Assembly (NCBI GenBank): GCA_025356075.1
Contig: JANXUT010000048.1
Coordinates: 1-64,000, forward strand
DNA from: Pseudomonadota bacterium
Lineage (GTDB): Bacteria > Pseudomonadota > Gammaproteobacteria > Steroidobacterales > Steroidobacteraceae
Reading direction: 5' to 3'
Length of the DNA: 64,000 nt
Positions 20,693-29,876 of the stretch are shown here, in pieces. The notes below the pieces were generated by a model. It ran no database searches, was not told the origin of the DNA, and was given only the letters and a program-made list of their open reading frames with translations. Position 1 is the stretch's first letter. Each line of letters begins with the position of its first letter. The translations under genes and the position numbers were made by a program.

Positions 20693-21283
20693 ATGGCGGG
20701 CCTGCCTCTCAAGCTCATCATCGGTCTCGGCAACCCCGGGCCCGAGCACGCGGACACGCGCCACAACGCCGGGTTCTGGTGCATCGACCGGTTCGCGGCG
20801 CGCCTCGGCGGGAGCCTGCGACCGCACGCGCGCTATCACGGCGAGGTGGGTCGCGTGACGCTCGATGGGCGCGAGCTGTGGCTCCTGAAGCCGATGACCT
20901 ACATGAACCGCAGCGGCATGGCCGCGCGGGCGTTGCTTGACTACATGCGCATCGAGGTTGCCGAGACGCTGGTCGCGCACGATGACCTCGACCTCGGCGT
21001 CGGCGTCGTGCGCCTGAAGCAGGGCGGCGGCTCTGGCGGCCACAACGGACTCAAGGACCTCATCACGCAGATCGGCGACGGCTTCTGGCGCCTGAGGCTC
21101 GGCATCGGCCGGCCGGCGAACAGCGAGGAGGTCATCGACTACGTGCTGAGGCGCGCGCCGGCCGCGGAGCAGACGCTCCTCGATGGCGCGGTCACGGCCG
21201 GCAGCGAGGCGATCGGTAAGCTCGTCAGCGATGGTGCCGAGAAAGTCATGAACAGCCTGCATCGGCGCGAGCCGGCGGCATAG
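20693..21283 (+). CDS. pth: Peptidyl-tRNA hydrolase
   Basis: Pth recycles peptidyl-tRNA that drops off the ribosome. The 196-residue product has [20 protein letters not shown] with the catalytic His24, [10 protein letters not shown] and the AHDDLDL segment with its conserved Asp, all as in the family. Start at the ATG before [11 protein letters not shown]; the frame extends 13 codons further upstream, but into the hairpin region. ychF begins 11 bp later. Confidence 0.96.
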   Translation: MAGLPLKLIIGLGNPGPEHADTRHNAGFWCIDRFAARLGGSLRPHARYHGEVGRVTLDGRELWLLKPMTYMNRSGMAARALLDYMRIEVAETLVAHDDLDLGVGVVRLKQGGGSGGHNGLKDLITQIGDGFWRLRLGIGRPANSEEVIDYVLRRAPAAEQTLLDGAVTAGSEAIGKLVSDGAEKVMNSLHRREPAA

Positions 21284-21294
21284 GGAGCCAACGC

Positions 21295-22386
21295 GTGGGC
21301 ATCAAGTGCGGAATCGTCGGTCTCCCGAACGTCGGCAAGTCGACGCTGTTCAACGCGCTCACGCGGGCGCAGATCGCGGCGGAGAACTACCCGTTCTGCA
21401 CGATCGATCCGAACGTCGGCGTCGTGCCGGTCCCCGATCCCAGGCTCGACCAGCTCGCGGCCGTCGCCAAGCCAGAGAAGATCGTGCCGACGACGGTCGA
21501 GTTCGTCGACATCGCCGGCATCGTCAAGGGTGCCTCGCAGGGCGAGGGCCTCGGCAACAAGTTCCTCGCCAACATCCGCGAGGTCGATGCGATCGCGCAC
21601 GTGGTGCGCTGCTTCGAGAACGACGACATCATCCACGTGGCCGGCAAGATCAATCCGCTGGCCGACATCGAGACCATCAACACCGAGCTTGCGCTCGCCG
21701 ACCTCGAGACGGCCGACAAGGGACTGCAGCGCGCCGAGAAGGCGGCGCGGGGCGGCGACAAGGAGGCGATCAAGGCCAAGGACGTGTTCAAGCGCGTCCG
21801 CGACGGCTTGAACCAGGGCACGGCCGCCCGCGCCCAGGGCCTCGATGAGCAGGAACGGCTGATCGTGCGCGAGCTGCAGCTCATGACGATGAAGCCCGTG
21901 CTCTACATCGCCAACGTCGACGAGGGTGGCTTCACGGGCAATCCGATGCTCGCTGCCGTCGAGGCGCTCGCGCTCGGGGAGGGCTCCCAGGTCGTCGCCG
22001 TGTGCGCGGCGATCGAGGCGGAGATCTCCCAGCTCGAGGATGCCGACCGAAGTGACTTCCTTAAGGAACTTGGGCTCGCCGAGCCCGGTCTCAACCGGGT
22101 CATCCGGGGGGCCTACCGCTTGCTGGGACTGCAGACGTACTTCACCGTGGGTCCCAAGGAGGTCCGCGCCTGGACGGTGCGGGCGGGCAGTACGGCGCCG
22201 CAGGCTGCCGGGGTGATCCACACGGACTTCGAGCGCGGCTTCATCCGTGCCGAGGTCATCGGCTTTGATGACTACCTCGCCGGTCACGGCGAAGCCGGCG
22301 CGCGCGATGCGGGCAAGCTGAGGCTCGAGGGCAAGGAATACCTGGTCCGCGAAGGCGACGTGATGCATTTCCGGTTCAACGTCTGA
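21295..22386 (+). CDS. ychF: Redox-regulated ATPase YchF
   Basis: YchF is an Obg-family P-loop ATPase that associates with ribosomes and negatively affects oxidative stress responses. The 363-residue protein begins [21 protein letters not shown] (P-loop at about 9-17). It has [20 protein letters not shown] (switch region) and ends in a TGS domain with [19 protein letters not shown] start. pth-ychF pairing is standard. Confidence 0.96.
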   Translation: MGIKCGIVGLPNVGKSTLFNALTRAQIAAENYPFCTIDPNVGVVPVPDPRLDQLAAVAKPEKIVPTTVEFVDIAGIVKGASQGEGLGNKFLANIREVDAIAHVVRCFENDDIIHVAGKINPLADIETINTELALADLETADKGLQRAEKAARGGDKEAIKAKDVFKRVRDGLNQGTAARAQGLDEQERLIVRELQLMTMKPVLYIANVDEGGFTGNPMLAAVEALALGEGSQVVAVCAAIEAEISQLEDADRSDFLKELGLAEPGLNRVIRGAYRLLGLQTYFTVGPKEVRAWTVRAGSTAPQAAGVIHTDFERGFIRAEVIGFDDYLAGHGEAGARDAGKLRLEGKEYLVREGDVMHFRFNV

Positions 22387-22433
22387 CGACTCGCGGCGCT
22401 ATGCTGTCCGCCGCTGCCACCAAGGAATACACG

Positions 22434-24437
22434 ATGCGAGCGATGCTTCTGAACGGTGCCGTGACTCGCCGCTGCGTGCAGCTGCTGTTCGCGCTCGTCT
22501 GCGCGGCCGGACTGACCTCGTGCGGCCACAAGCACGCCACGAGCGCGGTCGGCGTCGGCCTTGGCGTTTCGCTGACGGCTCCCGCCGGCACGACGCTGGT
22601 GACCCAGGGCGGCACGCTCGAGATCGATGCAGTGGTCAGCAACGACGCCTCGAACAAGGGCGTGACCTGGATCCTGACGGGCACCGGCAGCGCCGTGAGC
22701 AGCAGCGCCACCAAGTACGTCTACCAGGCGCCGAGCGGCGTGACGGGCGCGGTCACCGTGACGCTGACGGCGACCTCGATCACCGATCCCACCCAGCTCG
22801 CCTCGGTCACGATCACCGTCAATGGCACGCCGATCATTCCGCAGCCGATCCTGTTCCCGGCGAACCTCAGCATCGTGTACGCCGCGTACTTCACCGTCGT
22901 CGGTGGCACGGCGCCCTTCGCCTGGACGGTCACGAGCGGCACGCTGCCGGCGGGACTCGCGCTCGATGGCAGCCTCACGGCGACCACGGCGCTGAGCGGC
23001 ACGCCGACGGCGCTCGGTTCCTCCACCTTCACGCTGCAGGCGGCCGACTCCAACGGCCTCAAGGCGACCGTGACGGTGACGCTCGTCGTCAACCCGCAGA
23101 CGGCCTGTTTGATGCTCGGACGCTTCGCCTACCTCTACACGGGATTTCGCGGCGCGGCCGCCGTGGTTCGGGCGGGCACCGTCAATGTCGCCGCTGACGG
23201 GACGCTGATCGGTTCAACCGACTACAAGGACCCGGGCGTGACGCGCAGCGCCGAAGCCGTCACCAGCGGGACGTGCGTCACCTCGACGCAGAACCGCGGC
23301 GTGCTGCGGCTCGTGTCGGCATACGGCACCGAGATCTTCGACTTCGGCGTCATCAGTTCGCTCCATTCCGGCCACCTGCAGGAGAACGACGGCACGGGCG
23401 TGGTCGGGTCCGGGCAGTTCTTCCAGCAGGACGCGACCGCGTTCACGGCGGCGGCCATTGCGGGTGACTACACCTTCGGCGTCGTCGGCGTCGATGCCTC
23501 CGCGCGGCGCCTCGGCGTCATCGGGCGCCTGACGGTTGGCGCGAATGGCGCGATCACGGGCGGCGTCGCGGACACCAACGAGGCGACGCCGCAGGCCGGC
23601 GCCGCGCTCACCGGCACCTTGAGCGCGCCGGATGCCAACGGCCGCGGCACGACGACGTTCACGATCGGCTCGCTCGTGCTGCCCGTCGCGTACTACGTCC
23701 TCAATGCCAACACGATCTATATCGTCAGCAACGATGCGACAAGCTCGACCCCGCGGATCGCCGGCCGGATGAGCCGGCAGACGGGGGCTGGTACGCTCGA
23801 TGCGACCGCGCTCGCGGGTCCTGCGGTCTTAAGCCTGTGGGGCTCCTCGCTGGTCGGTGGGCTGCCGACCGCGACGGTCGCGGCCGGCCACTTGAGCGGC
23901 GGCACGGGTGGCAACGTCAAGGTCAGCCTCGATGTCGCCGATCGCGGTGCGGCGCTCGTCGATACGCAGTATCCGACCTCGCCCTACACGGTGACCGCCA
24001 ACGGCCGCGGCACGCTCAACATAGGCACCGGTAGCGCCGCGCGCGAGTTCATTGTCTACATGGCCGATGCGGGTGACGGCTACGTGCTGGAGCCCGCGAG
24101 TGCGGTCGGCTGCTTCGGCATCCTCGATCGCCAGGTCGGCGCGCCGTTCGCGGACTTCATCTCCTCGTACTATGTCGGCGGGACCGTGTTCGCGACCTCG
24201 ACCTCGCCGATCTCGCTGCTGCCCCAGCTACTCTTCCGCGAAGGCGCGCTGTCGGGCAACGTCAACGGCAGCTACGCGATCGACCCGGCCTCGGGACGGG
24301 CGATAGCGACGGTGAGCCGCAACATCCTTGGCGGCAGCGGGCTCGTGATCTACATCGTTTCCGCGCAGAAGCTCGTCGTCCTCGGCGACGGGGTCGGCTC
24401 GGTCAACAGCGCGCTCGGGTGGCTGCAGGCGTACTGA
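22434..24437 (+). CDS. Large putative surface lipoprotein with Ig-like domains
   Basis: The 667-residue product starts with a signal peptide and lipobox (AAGLTSC). The start codon is supported by AAGGAA 6 bases upstream. After the lipid anchor comes one bacterial Ig-like segment (GVSLTAPAGTTLVTQGGT) and then a He_PIG-type segment (LPAGLALDG through SGTPTALGSSTFTLQAAD). The C-terminal two-thirds holds loosely repeated beta-rich modules such as GRFAYLYTGF, GDYTFGVVGVD and GSYAIDPASG. I recognise no catalytic motif. The module style resembles proteins common in Acidobacteria. Likely exported and surface or periplasmic; function unknown. Confidence 0.7.
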   Translation: MRAMLLNGAVTRRCVQLLFALVCAAGLTSCGHKHATSAVGVGLGVSLTAPAGTTLVTQGGTLEIDAVVSNDASNKGVTWILTGTGSAVSSSATKYVYQAPSGVTGAVTVTLTATSITDPTQLASVTITVNGTPIIPQPILFPANLSIVYAAYFTVVGGTAPFAWTVTSGTLPAGLALDGSLTATTALSGTPTALGSSTFTLQAADSNGLKATVTVTLVVNPQTACLMLGRFAYLYTGFRGAAAVVRAGTVNVAADGTLIGSTDYKDPGVTRSAEAVTSGTCVTSTQNRGVLRLVSAYGTEIFDFGVISSLHSGHLQENDGTGVVGSGQFFQQDATAFTAAAIAGDYTFGVVGVDASARRLGVIGRLTVGANGAITGGVADTNEATPQAGAALTGTLSAPDANGRGTTTFTIGSLVLPVAYYVLNANTIYIVSNDATSSTPRIAGRMSRQTGAGTLDATALAGPAVLSLWGSSLVGGLPTATVAAGHLSGGTGGNVKVSLDVADRGAALVDTQYPTSPYTVTANGRGTLNIGTGSAAREFIVYMADAGDGYVLEPASAVGCFGILDRQVGAPFADFISSYYVGGTVFATSTSPISLLPQLLFREGALSGNVNGSYAIDPASGRAIATVSRNILGGSGLVIYIVSAQKLVVLGDGVGSVNSALGWLQAY

Positions 24438-24519
24438 CCGGGACCGGCTGCCTTGACGGGCGGCCCCGACCTGCACAGAATCGCGTCCCTTTCCAGCGGT
24501 GGTTCCGACCGCCGCTCGT

Positions 24520-24596
24520 GGCTAGGTAGCTCAGATGGTTAGAGCACGGGATTCATAACCCCGGGGTCGAGGGTTCGACTCCCTCCCTAGCCACCA
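24520..24596 (+). tRNA. tRNA-Met (anticodon CAT, elongator type)
   Basis: 77 nt with encoded CCA. Acceptor GGCTAGG pairs with CCTAGCC; D arm GCTC-GAGC; T arm GAGGG-TTCGACT-CCCTC. The GGCTAxGTAGCTCAG start resembles elongator tRNA-Met, not initiator or tRNA-Ile2. The anticodon stem CGGGA/CCCCG leaves an A-C mismatch next to the loop (positions 31 and 39). Confidence 0.93.
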
Positions 24597-24684
24597 TCCC
24601 TCGTGCGATGGTTTGGCGCGTGCCCACGTCCAGCGTCCGCGCCGCGGCGGCACGCGCGGCTGCCTCCGCGTCGGCGGCAGTTCG

Positions 24685-25485
24685 CTAGCGGCCGAGGTTG
24701 TAGACGGGCGTCGCGCCGTTCTGGATGAACGTGCAGGTCGCCTTGCCGTCGCTGCCGCAGACCCGCGCCTGCATCTTGATCGTCTCGAGCTGGATGAACT
24801 GCTCGGGCGAGAGGTGCATCGACTCGCGGTAGGCGTTGTCGGCGTTGGCGCGGCTCTGCTCCGCCTTCATGCGTTCGTCCTCGGCGAGCTTGGTCTGCTT
24901 CTCGGTCTGGATACGCTGCTCCTGTGTCGCCGTCTCGATGCGCTGGTTCTTGATCGCATCGGGCGGATTGGCGCGGCCGACCGTCATGGTGATCAGCTTG
25001 ACCGGCAGCGACTTCGCTTCGATGAAAGCGGTCAGCGCATCGCGGATCTCGCCATCGATCGCATCGAGAGCGGTCGTGCTGATCGCCGTCTCGTTCATGC
25101 CGCGACGACGCACCGCCTGGCGGACCATCGTCTTGAACGGCTCCTCGACGTTGTTGCCGTACCAGCGCGGGCCGAAGTCCTTGATGAGCGAGACTGAATC
25201 GGTGACTTGCACGACGACGATCGCGTGAAAGGTAATCGGCACGCCGTCGGAGGTCATCGTATCGGGCAGCTCCACCTCGAGCTTCTGCGGCTGCATGTAC
25301 ACGTCGATGCCGTCGGTCGTGAGTGCGCCAAAGGTCCGTCCGGCCTTGACAGGATCGGCATCGACGCCCCCGTGGCCGAAGAAGATCGGCTTCTCGATCA
25401 GCACGACTTCGTGTCCGGCATCCGGTGAAAAACTGTTGCAACCCGTGAGCAAGGCCACGAGAGCGACCAGCGGCAAGGTCTTCAT
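24685..25485 (-). CDS. SPFH/band-7 (prohibitin-like) lipoprotein
   Basis: The 266-residue product has a signal peptide with lipobox LTGC (about 13-16). An SPFH-type domain follows (HEVVLIEKPIFFGHGGVD, LTTDGIDVYMQPQKLEVELPD, ITFHAIVVVQVTDSVSLI). A charged helical region (EQRIQTEKQTKLAEDERMKAEQSR, about 196-219) follows, as in prohibitins. Typical prohibitins use a transmembrane anchor; a lipid anchor is less common. An SD-like GGGGGA precedes the ATG. Partner and role unknown; a scaffold role is inferred from the family. Confidence 0.8.
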   Translation of the reverse strand: MKTLPLVALVALLTGCNSFSPDAGHEVVLIEKPIFFGHGGVDADPVKAGRTFGALTTDGIDVYMQPQKLEVELPDTMTSDGVPITFHAIVVVQVTDSVSLIKDFGPRWYGNNVEEPFKTMVRQAVRRRGMNETAISTTALDAIDGEIRDALTAFIEAKSLPVKLITMTVGRANPPDAIKNQRIETATQEQRIQTEKQTKLAEDERMKAEQSRANADNAYRESMHLSPEQFIQLETIKMQARVCGSDGKATCTFIQNGATPVYNLGR

Positions 25486-25796
25486 TCTGTATCCCCCAGG
25501 TTCATCGACCGGTACCCACCCTCCACACTAGCAATTCTTGGCCGGGGAGCAAGCGGCACCCCTTCATTCGAGGGCGGGGCACGCGGTCGCCTGGGCAAAC
25601 CCCCGAGCCCTGTAGGCGAACATCCCGGCGTCGCGTTGAGCACGCAATTGGCAATCCGTCGCAAGCGTTGGGCCGGGTTGAAATTGCCAGCTCCTACTCG
25701 TGTCCGTGTCGCGCGATCCCGACGTCCCACGCGAGAACTCGAGCCACGGGCCTGGGTCTGCCGTGTGTCGATTCATACACGCAGGGGAGAGGTCGG
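25486..25796. other. 311-bp intergenic region between divergent genes
   Basis: It separates the SPFH lipoprotein gene (minus) from a small ORF (plus) and must hold at least the first gene's promoter, but I see no convincing pair of boxes. A 7-bp inverted repeat TGGCAAT/ATTGCCA (25649-25655 and 25683-25689) is present. GC content is lower than in the surrounding genes. Confidence 0.4.
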
Positions 25797-26087
25797 ATGT
25801 ACACGCTGACTTTGGTGTTGAGCTGGCAACTCGCAGGGCCCGTCGCGGAGGTCGACAACCACCCGATGTTCGTCGATACACTGGGCGGCCAGATTCACCT
25901 GACGGGATTTACGAGCAGAAGCTCGTGTCTGGCCTACAAGTACAACATGCCCGTATCGCTGAACGGCACGTCGCAGCCGTACACGATCACGAGCCGGAGC
26001 TGCCACTGGGCTGCGCAGGCCGCTGCCGTCGCCGGCAGCGCGGCCGCTACCGCGGGCATGGAGCCCCCCGCCGATCCGCAGCAGTAA
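25797..26087 (+). CDS. Hypothetical 96-residue protein
   Basis: I do not recognise this protein. The ATG at 25797 follows a GAGAGG box and the product reads MYTLTLVLSWQLAGP at the start, contains two cysteines (SSCLAYKY and SRSCHW) and ends in an Ala-rich then Pro-rich tail (MEPPADPQQ). The hydrophobic N-terminus could be a weak signal sequence. The frame extends 43 codons upstream without an SD. Codon use is less GC-biased than in the neighbours. It may be a real small orphan gene or a chance frame. Confidence 0.45.
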   Translation: MYTLTLVLSWQLAGPVAEVDNHPMFVDTLGGQIHLTGFTSRSSCLAYKYNMPVSLNGTSQPYTITSRSCHWAAQAAAVAGSAAATAGMEPPADPQQ

Positions 26088-26162
26088 CAATCGAGCCCCG
26101 CGCCGCGCGCGGCGCGGATAGCGGACCGTGGCCGCGCCCGGCGGCTGCTGCGGGCGGGGCGA

Positions 26163-28109
26163 TCAGGACTTGGCGAGCCGTGCCGGGCGCAGCGACGGCG
26201 CGCCCATCTCCCGCGCGCTCACCCGGTAGTGACTCATCAGCGCGCTCAAGTTCTCCGATTGCGTCGCGAGCACCTGCGAGGCTGCCGCAGCCTCCTCGAC
26301 CAGCGCCGCATTCTGCTGGGTCATCTCGTCCATCTGCGTGATCGAGGCGCCCACTTCGTCGATGCCGGCCGCCTGCTCCTCGCTCGCGGTCGCGATCTCG
26401 GCAATGAGGTCGCCCACCTTGTTGACGGCGACGACGAGCGCGCCGAGCGTCGTTCCCGATTCGCCGACGAGGCGGGTGCCGTCGGCGACGCTCTCGACGC
26501 TCGCGCTGATGAGGCCCTTGATCTCCTTCGCGGCGGCGGCGCTGCGCGAGGCAAGCAGGCGCACTTCGCTCGCGACGACGGCAAAGCCGCGGCCCTGGTC
26601 ACCGGCGCGCGCCGCCTCGACCGCGGCATTGAGCGCGAGCAGGTTGGTCTGGAAGGCGATCTCGTCGATGACGCCGACGATGTCGGCGATACGGCGCGAG
26701 GCGGAGTTGATGCCGTCCATCGCCGCGATCGCGCTGGCGACGACCCCGCCGCCGTGCTCGGCGCGCTGGCGCGCCTCGCGCGCGAGCTGGTTGGCGCGGC
26801 TCGCGTTGTCGGCGTTCTGGCGTACCGAGCTCGTCATCTGCTCCATGGAGGCCGCGGTCTCCTCGAGCGAGGCGGCCTGATCCTCGGTGCGCCTCGACAG
26901 GCTCGCGTTGCCCGCGGAAATCTCGCCGGCGCGCTGCGAGACCTCGGCCGCGGCCTCCTTGACGGTCGCGACGAGCGCCGCCATCTCGCCGACGAGGTTG
27001 TTGATCTCCGTGCCGATCCGCCGCTCCAGCCCGCTGCGGCCATCGACGTAGACCCGCGGTGTCAGGTCGCCGGCGTTGGCACCGGAGAGGAGCCGACCGA
27101 CCCCGAGCACGACGCCGCCGACGTTCTCGACCAGCCGGTTGATGCTCTCGGCGAGCTCGCGCGCGAATCCGCTCTTGCCCTCGGTCGCGAGGCGCCCGTC
27201 GAGCTCCCCGTCGATGACCGCCGTGACGATGTGCTGGACGTCCTCGAGCGCGCGGCGGTCCGCGGCGGAGCGCTCGCGATCGGCCTCGAGGCGTCGCTCC
27301 TCGACGTTCGCGCGTTCGCGCAGCTGGGCCTGGGTGGTGCTGAGGCCGGCGAGCAACTGCCCGACCTCGTCGCGGCGCGAGGTGTCGATCGCGTTGTCGA
27401 GCCGACCGGCGCCGATCTCGGCGAGGAGCGCGACGGCCGATTGCAGCGGCCTCGTGATGCCGCGCGTGATGAGAGCGGCGATCGTGCAGCCGAGGAGCGC
27501 GGCGAGCGCCAGAAATTCCACAACCGTGCGGCGTGCGGCGGCCTGGGTGTAGTCGGCGGCACGTCGCGCACTTTCCGCATCGCTGTCACTCGATTCGATG
27601 ACGGCACGCAGCGTCGTCTCGAATCGTTCGAACTTCTGCCCGGCCTCGCCGCTGAGGATTCTGCCGGCCTCGCCGCCTGCACCGGCCCCGGCGAGCGCGA
27701 CCGCCCGGTCCTGGTCGCGGCGGTAGTCGGCCCAGCTCCCGGCCGCGGCTGTCCACAATGCGAGGTGGGCGGATATAGCGGGGAGGGCCTGGTAGGAAGC
27801 GACGTCGAGGCGCATCTGTGCGTCGGCCGCGGCGAGCGCGCGGCGTGCACCGTCGGTGCCAGTGGCGAGGCGCAGATCGAGCCGCGCGAGGAGTTCGAGC
27901 GCCGCGGCGTGGCTTTGCGCCGCGTCGGTTCCGATCGCCGCCACGCGCGCGACCGTCACGAGTGCCCGGGTCGCGGCCCGGTCGGCTTCGCGCGCCTGGT
28001 TCGAGAGGCGCGAGTCCGCGACGATCCCGACGGCGCCGACGAGCGCGAGCGTCACCAGCCACGCGAGCAGCAGCTTGGGTCCGATCCGCAGGTTGTCGAA
28101 CACGGTCAC
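26163..28109 (-). CDS. Methyl-accepting chemotaxis protein
   Basis: A 648-residue chemoreceptor. It has a first membrane helix (about 13-31), a periplasmic helical sensor region to about 190, and a second helix (about 193-213). A HAMP domain with a second HAMP-like stretch comes next, then the methyl-accepting signalling domain with the hairpin tip [33 protein letters not shown]. It lacks a C-terminal NWETF-type CheR tether. The sensor domain gives no ligand clue. GTG start; no other che genes are adjacent. Confidence 0.93.
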   Translation of the reverse strand: MTVFDNLRIGPKLLLAWLVTLALVGAVGIVADSRLSNQAREADRAATRALVTVARVAAIGTDAAQSHAAALELLARLDLRLATGTDGARRALAAADAQMRLDVASYQALPAISAHLALWTAAAGSWADYRRDQDRAVALAGAGAGGEAGRILSGEAGQKFERFETTLRAVIESSDSDAESARRAADYTQAAARRTVVEFLALAALLGCTIAALITRGITRPLQSAVALLAEIGAGRLDNAIDTSRRDEVGQLLAGLSTTQAQLRERANVEERRLEADRERSAADRRALEDVQHIVTAVIDGELDGRLATEGKSGFARELAESINRLVENVGGVVLGVGRLLSGANAGDLTPRVYVDGRSGLERRIGTEINNLVGEMAALVATVKEAAAEVSQRAGEISAGNASLSRRTEDQAASLEETAASMEQMTSSVRQNADNASRANQLAREARQRAEHGGGVVASAIAAMDGINSASRRIADIVGVIDEIAFQTNLLALNAAVEAARAGDQGRGFAVVASEVRLLASRSAAAAKEIKGLISASVESVADGTRLVGESGTTLGALVVAVNKVGDLIAEIATASEEQAAGIDEVGASITQMDEMTQQNAALVEEAAAASQVLATQSENLSALMSHYRVSAREMGAPSLRPARLAKS

Positions 28110-28557
28110 GGCGCCCGCGCGAGCATGACGGGCATGTTGGCGTCGGGTACGGCGACGTCCGGAGTCGACATCGCGCTAGCGCAGCGCGTGAGCCCACGCG
28201 CGCGCCACATCGAAGCTGGGTCCGACCGGTCCATGCGCATCCTTACGACCCGGGCGCGTGCGGTGCCGCCCGCCGGGTCCTGGCGGCGCCCGCGGGGGTT
28301 GCAAGGCGCATCCGCCCTCAGTGAGTGTCGGCCTGCGGCGGCCGATCTTGAGCTCGCGGCCGGCGACCCGCGGGTGGGTGGCTGGCCGCACAATCGGTAG
28401 GCTACGATCACTCCCGGCCCGCCCGGGTCCTGGCCCGCTCCCACGAGGTTCCCCGTGACCCCGCAGTCATCGCCCTGTCCCGCGCCTGCGATCGCACGGA
28501 CCCCTCAGGGGCCGGCGGCGCCGGGCGCCGGGGTCGGCGCCGGGGTCGGGTAGGGCC
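28110..28557. other. 448-bp region between mcp and fdhD
   Basis: No credible gene on either strand; open frames here are Arg/Pro/Ala-rich and lack start signals. A 12-bp unit (GGCGCCGGGGTC) is tandemly duplicated at 28524-28547 just before fdhD. The region should contain the promoters of the divergent mcp and fdhD genes, but I cannot place them with confidence. Confidence 0.5.
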
Positions 28558-29397
28558 GTGGCGGCGTCCCTGCCACCGGTCGCGGAGGGACTGTCGGCGG
28601 CACCGACGCCGGTCGTATCGGTGCGCGTCGAGCGCTGGCAGGCCGGGAGCCTCGAGGCGGCCACCGATGAGGTGGCGGACGAGCGGCCGATCGCGTTCAA
28701 GTACCTCGGCGTGCCCCACGTCGTGATGCTCGCGACACCGGCGGATCTCGAGGATCTCGCGGTCGGGTTCACGCTGAGCGAGGCGCTCGTGGCCTCGCCC
28801 GCGGAGATCCGCTCGGTCGAGGTTCGCATCCTCGAGGACGCGCTCGAGCTCGAGATCGCGATCACCGCCGAGCGCTTCGCCGCGCTCCTGACCCGCCACC
28901 GCAATCTGACCGGTCGCACCGGCTGCGGCATGTGCGGGGCCGAGACGCTCGCCGATGCGATCCGCGAGCCGCCGAGTCTCGGCGGGGACCTCAGGATCTC
29001 CTCGCGCGAGCTGCACCGCGCGCTCGCCTCGCTCGCGGCGGGCCAGGTCTACAACGCCCGCACCGGCAGCATCCACGCCGCCGCGTGGGTGGTGCCTGGC
29101 CTTGGCGTTGAACTCGTGCGAGAGGACGTCGGTCGCCACAACGCGCTCGACAAGCTGATCGGCGCGCTGGTGCGCCGGGGCGAGAACCTTGGCAGCGGCT
29201 ACGCGATCGTCACGAGTCGTGCGAGCTACGAGATCGTGCAGAAGGCCGCCACCGTCGGGATCGCCGCGATCGTCGCGGTCTCCGCGCCGACCGCGTTCGC
29301 GATCCGCTCGGCGCAGGAGTTCGGCGTGACGCTCGTCGGGTTCGCGCGGCCCGAGCGGCACGTCGTGTACGCGCACGGCGAGCGGCTCATCCCGTGA
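28558..29397 (+). CDS. fdhD: Formate dehydrogenase sulfurtransferase FdhD
   Basis: FdhD passes sulfur from IscS to the molybdenum cofactor of formate dehydrogenase. The 279-residue protein has the catalytic CGMCG motif (Cys123 and Cys126, in GRTGCGMCGAE), the GFTLSEALV segment and the C-terminal EDVGRHNALDKLIG and SRASYEIVQKAA blocks. GTG start. No formate dehydrogenase structural gene is in the window. A small conserved gene follows after 34 bp, probably in the same operon. Confidence 0.94.
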   Translation: MAASLPPVAEGLSAAPTPVVSVRVERWQAGSLEAATDEVADERPIAFKYLGVPHVVMLATPADLEDLAVGFTLSEALVASPAEIRSVEVRILEDALELEIAITAERFAALLTRHRNLTGRTGCGMCGAETLADAIREPPSLGGDLRISSRELHRALASLAAGQVYNARTGSIHAAAWVVPGLGVELVREDVGRHNALDKLIGALVRRGENLGSGYAIVTSRASYEIVQKAATVGIAAIVAVSAPTAFAIRSAQEFGVTLVGFARPERHVVYAHGERLIP

Positions 29398-29431
29398 CCT
29401 CGACCGGCCCGATCCGCTGCCGGGGTGCGCG

Positions 29432-29812
29432 ATGAAGCTCAGGATCCGGGGCGATTCCGTGCGCTTGCGACTGACGCGCGGCGACGTACGGGCGCTCCTC
29501 GACACGGGCGCCGTCGACGACGAGACCCGCTTCCCGGGCGGCAGCACGTTTCGCTACCGCCTCACCGCTCGCGCGGATTGCAGCGAGGTGGGCGCCGCCT
29601 TCGCCGGCGGGACGCTCACGGTGGCGCTGCCCACGGCCCTCGCACGCGCGTGGGGGGAGTCCGAGGACGTCGGCATCCGCGTTGCGCTGCCGCTCGCGGC
29701 GGGCGAGCTTGGCCTGCTGATCGAGAAGGATTCCCCGTGCCTGACCGCTCGGCCGGGCGAGGACGACAGCGACGCGTTCGCGAGCGACGCCCCGCGCGGC
29801 ACGAACTGCTGA
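29432..29812 (+). CDS. Conserved hypothetical protein, FdhD-associated (DUF7009-like)
   Basis: The 126-residue product starts MKLRIRGDSVRLRLTRGDV, has a beta-rich core (TFRYRLTARADCSEV) and ends with LLIEKDSPCLTARPGEDDSDAFASDAP and a terminal Cys. From memory, small proteins of this pattern (EKDxxCL then EDESDxFPNP) form an uncharacterised family, which I believe is DUF7009, often found near fdhD. The position 34 bp after fdhD agrees. Function unknown; a link to formate dehydrogenase maturation is only an inference. Confidence 0.7.
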   Translation: MKLRIRGDSVRLRLTRGDVRALLDTGAVDDETRFPGGSTFRYRLTARADCSEVGAAFAGGTLTVALPTALARAWGESEDVGIRVALPLAAGELGLLIEKDSPCLTARPGEDDSDAFASDAPRGTNC

Positions 29813-29876
29813 GTCGCGCGCGAGCCGCGGACGAGCCCCACGTTTGCACCCTGACCTAGCGCGTGACTGGTGATGC

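Noticed and set aside
26229-28400. A 723-codon plus-strand open frame opposite the chemoreceptor gene
   Set aside because: Composition follows the complement of the MCP codons and no domain is recognisable.
28106-28444. A 112-codon minus-strand frame ending in a GTGA overlap with the chemoreceptor start
   Set aside because: Looks translationally coupled, but the sequence is low in complexity, has no SD and no recognisable family.
28524-28547. Tandem 12-mer before fdhD as a possible phase-variable tract
   Set aside because: Only two copies, outside any coding frame and not at a recognisable promoter spacing.
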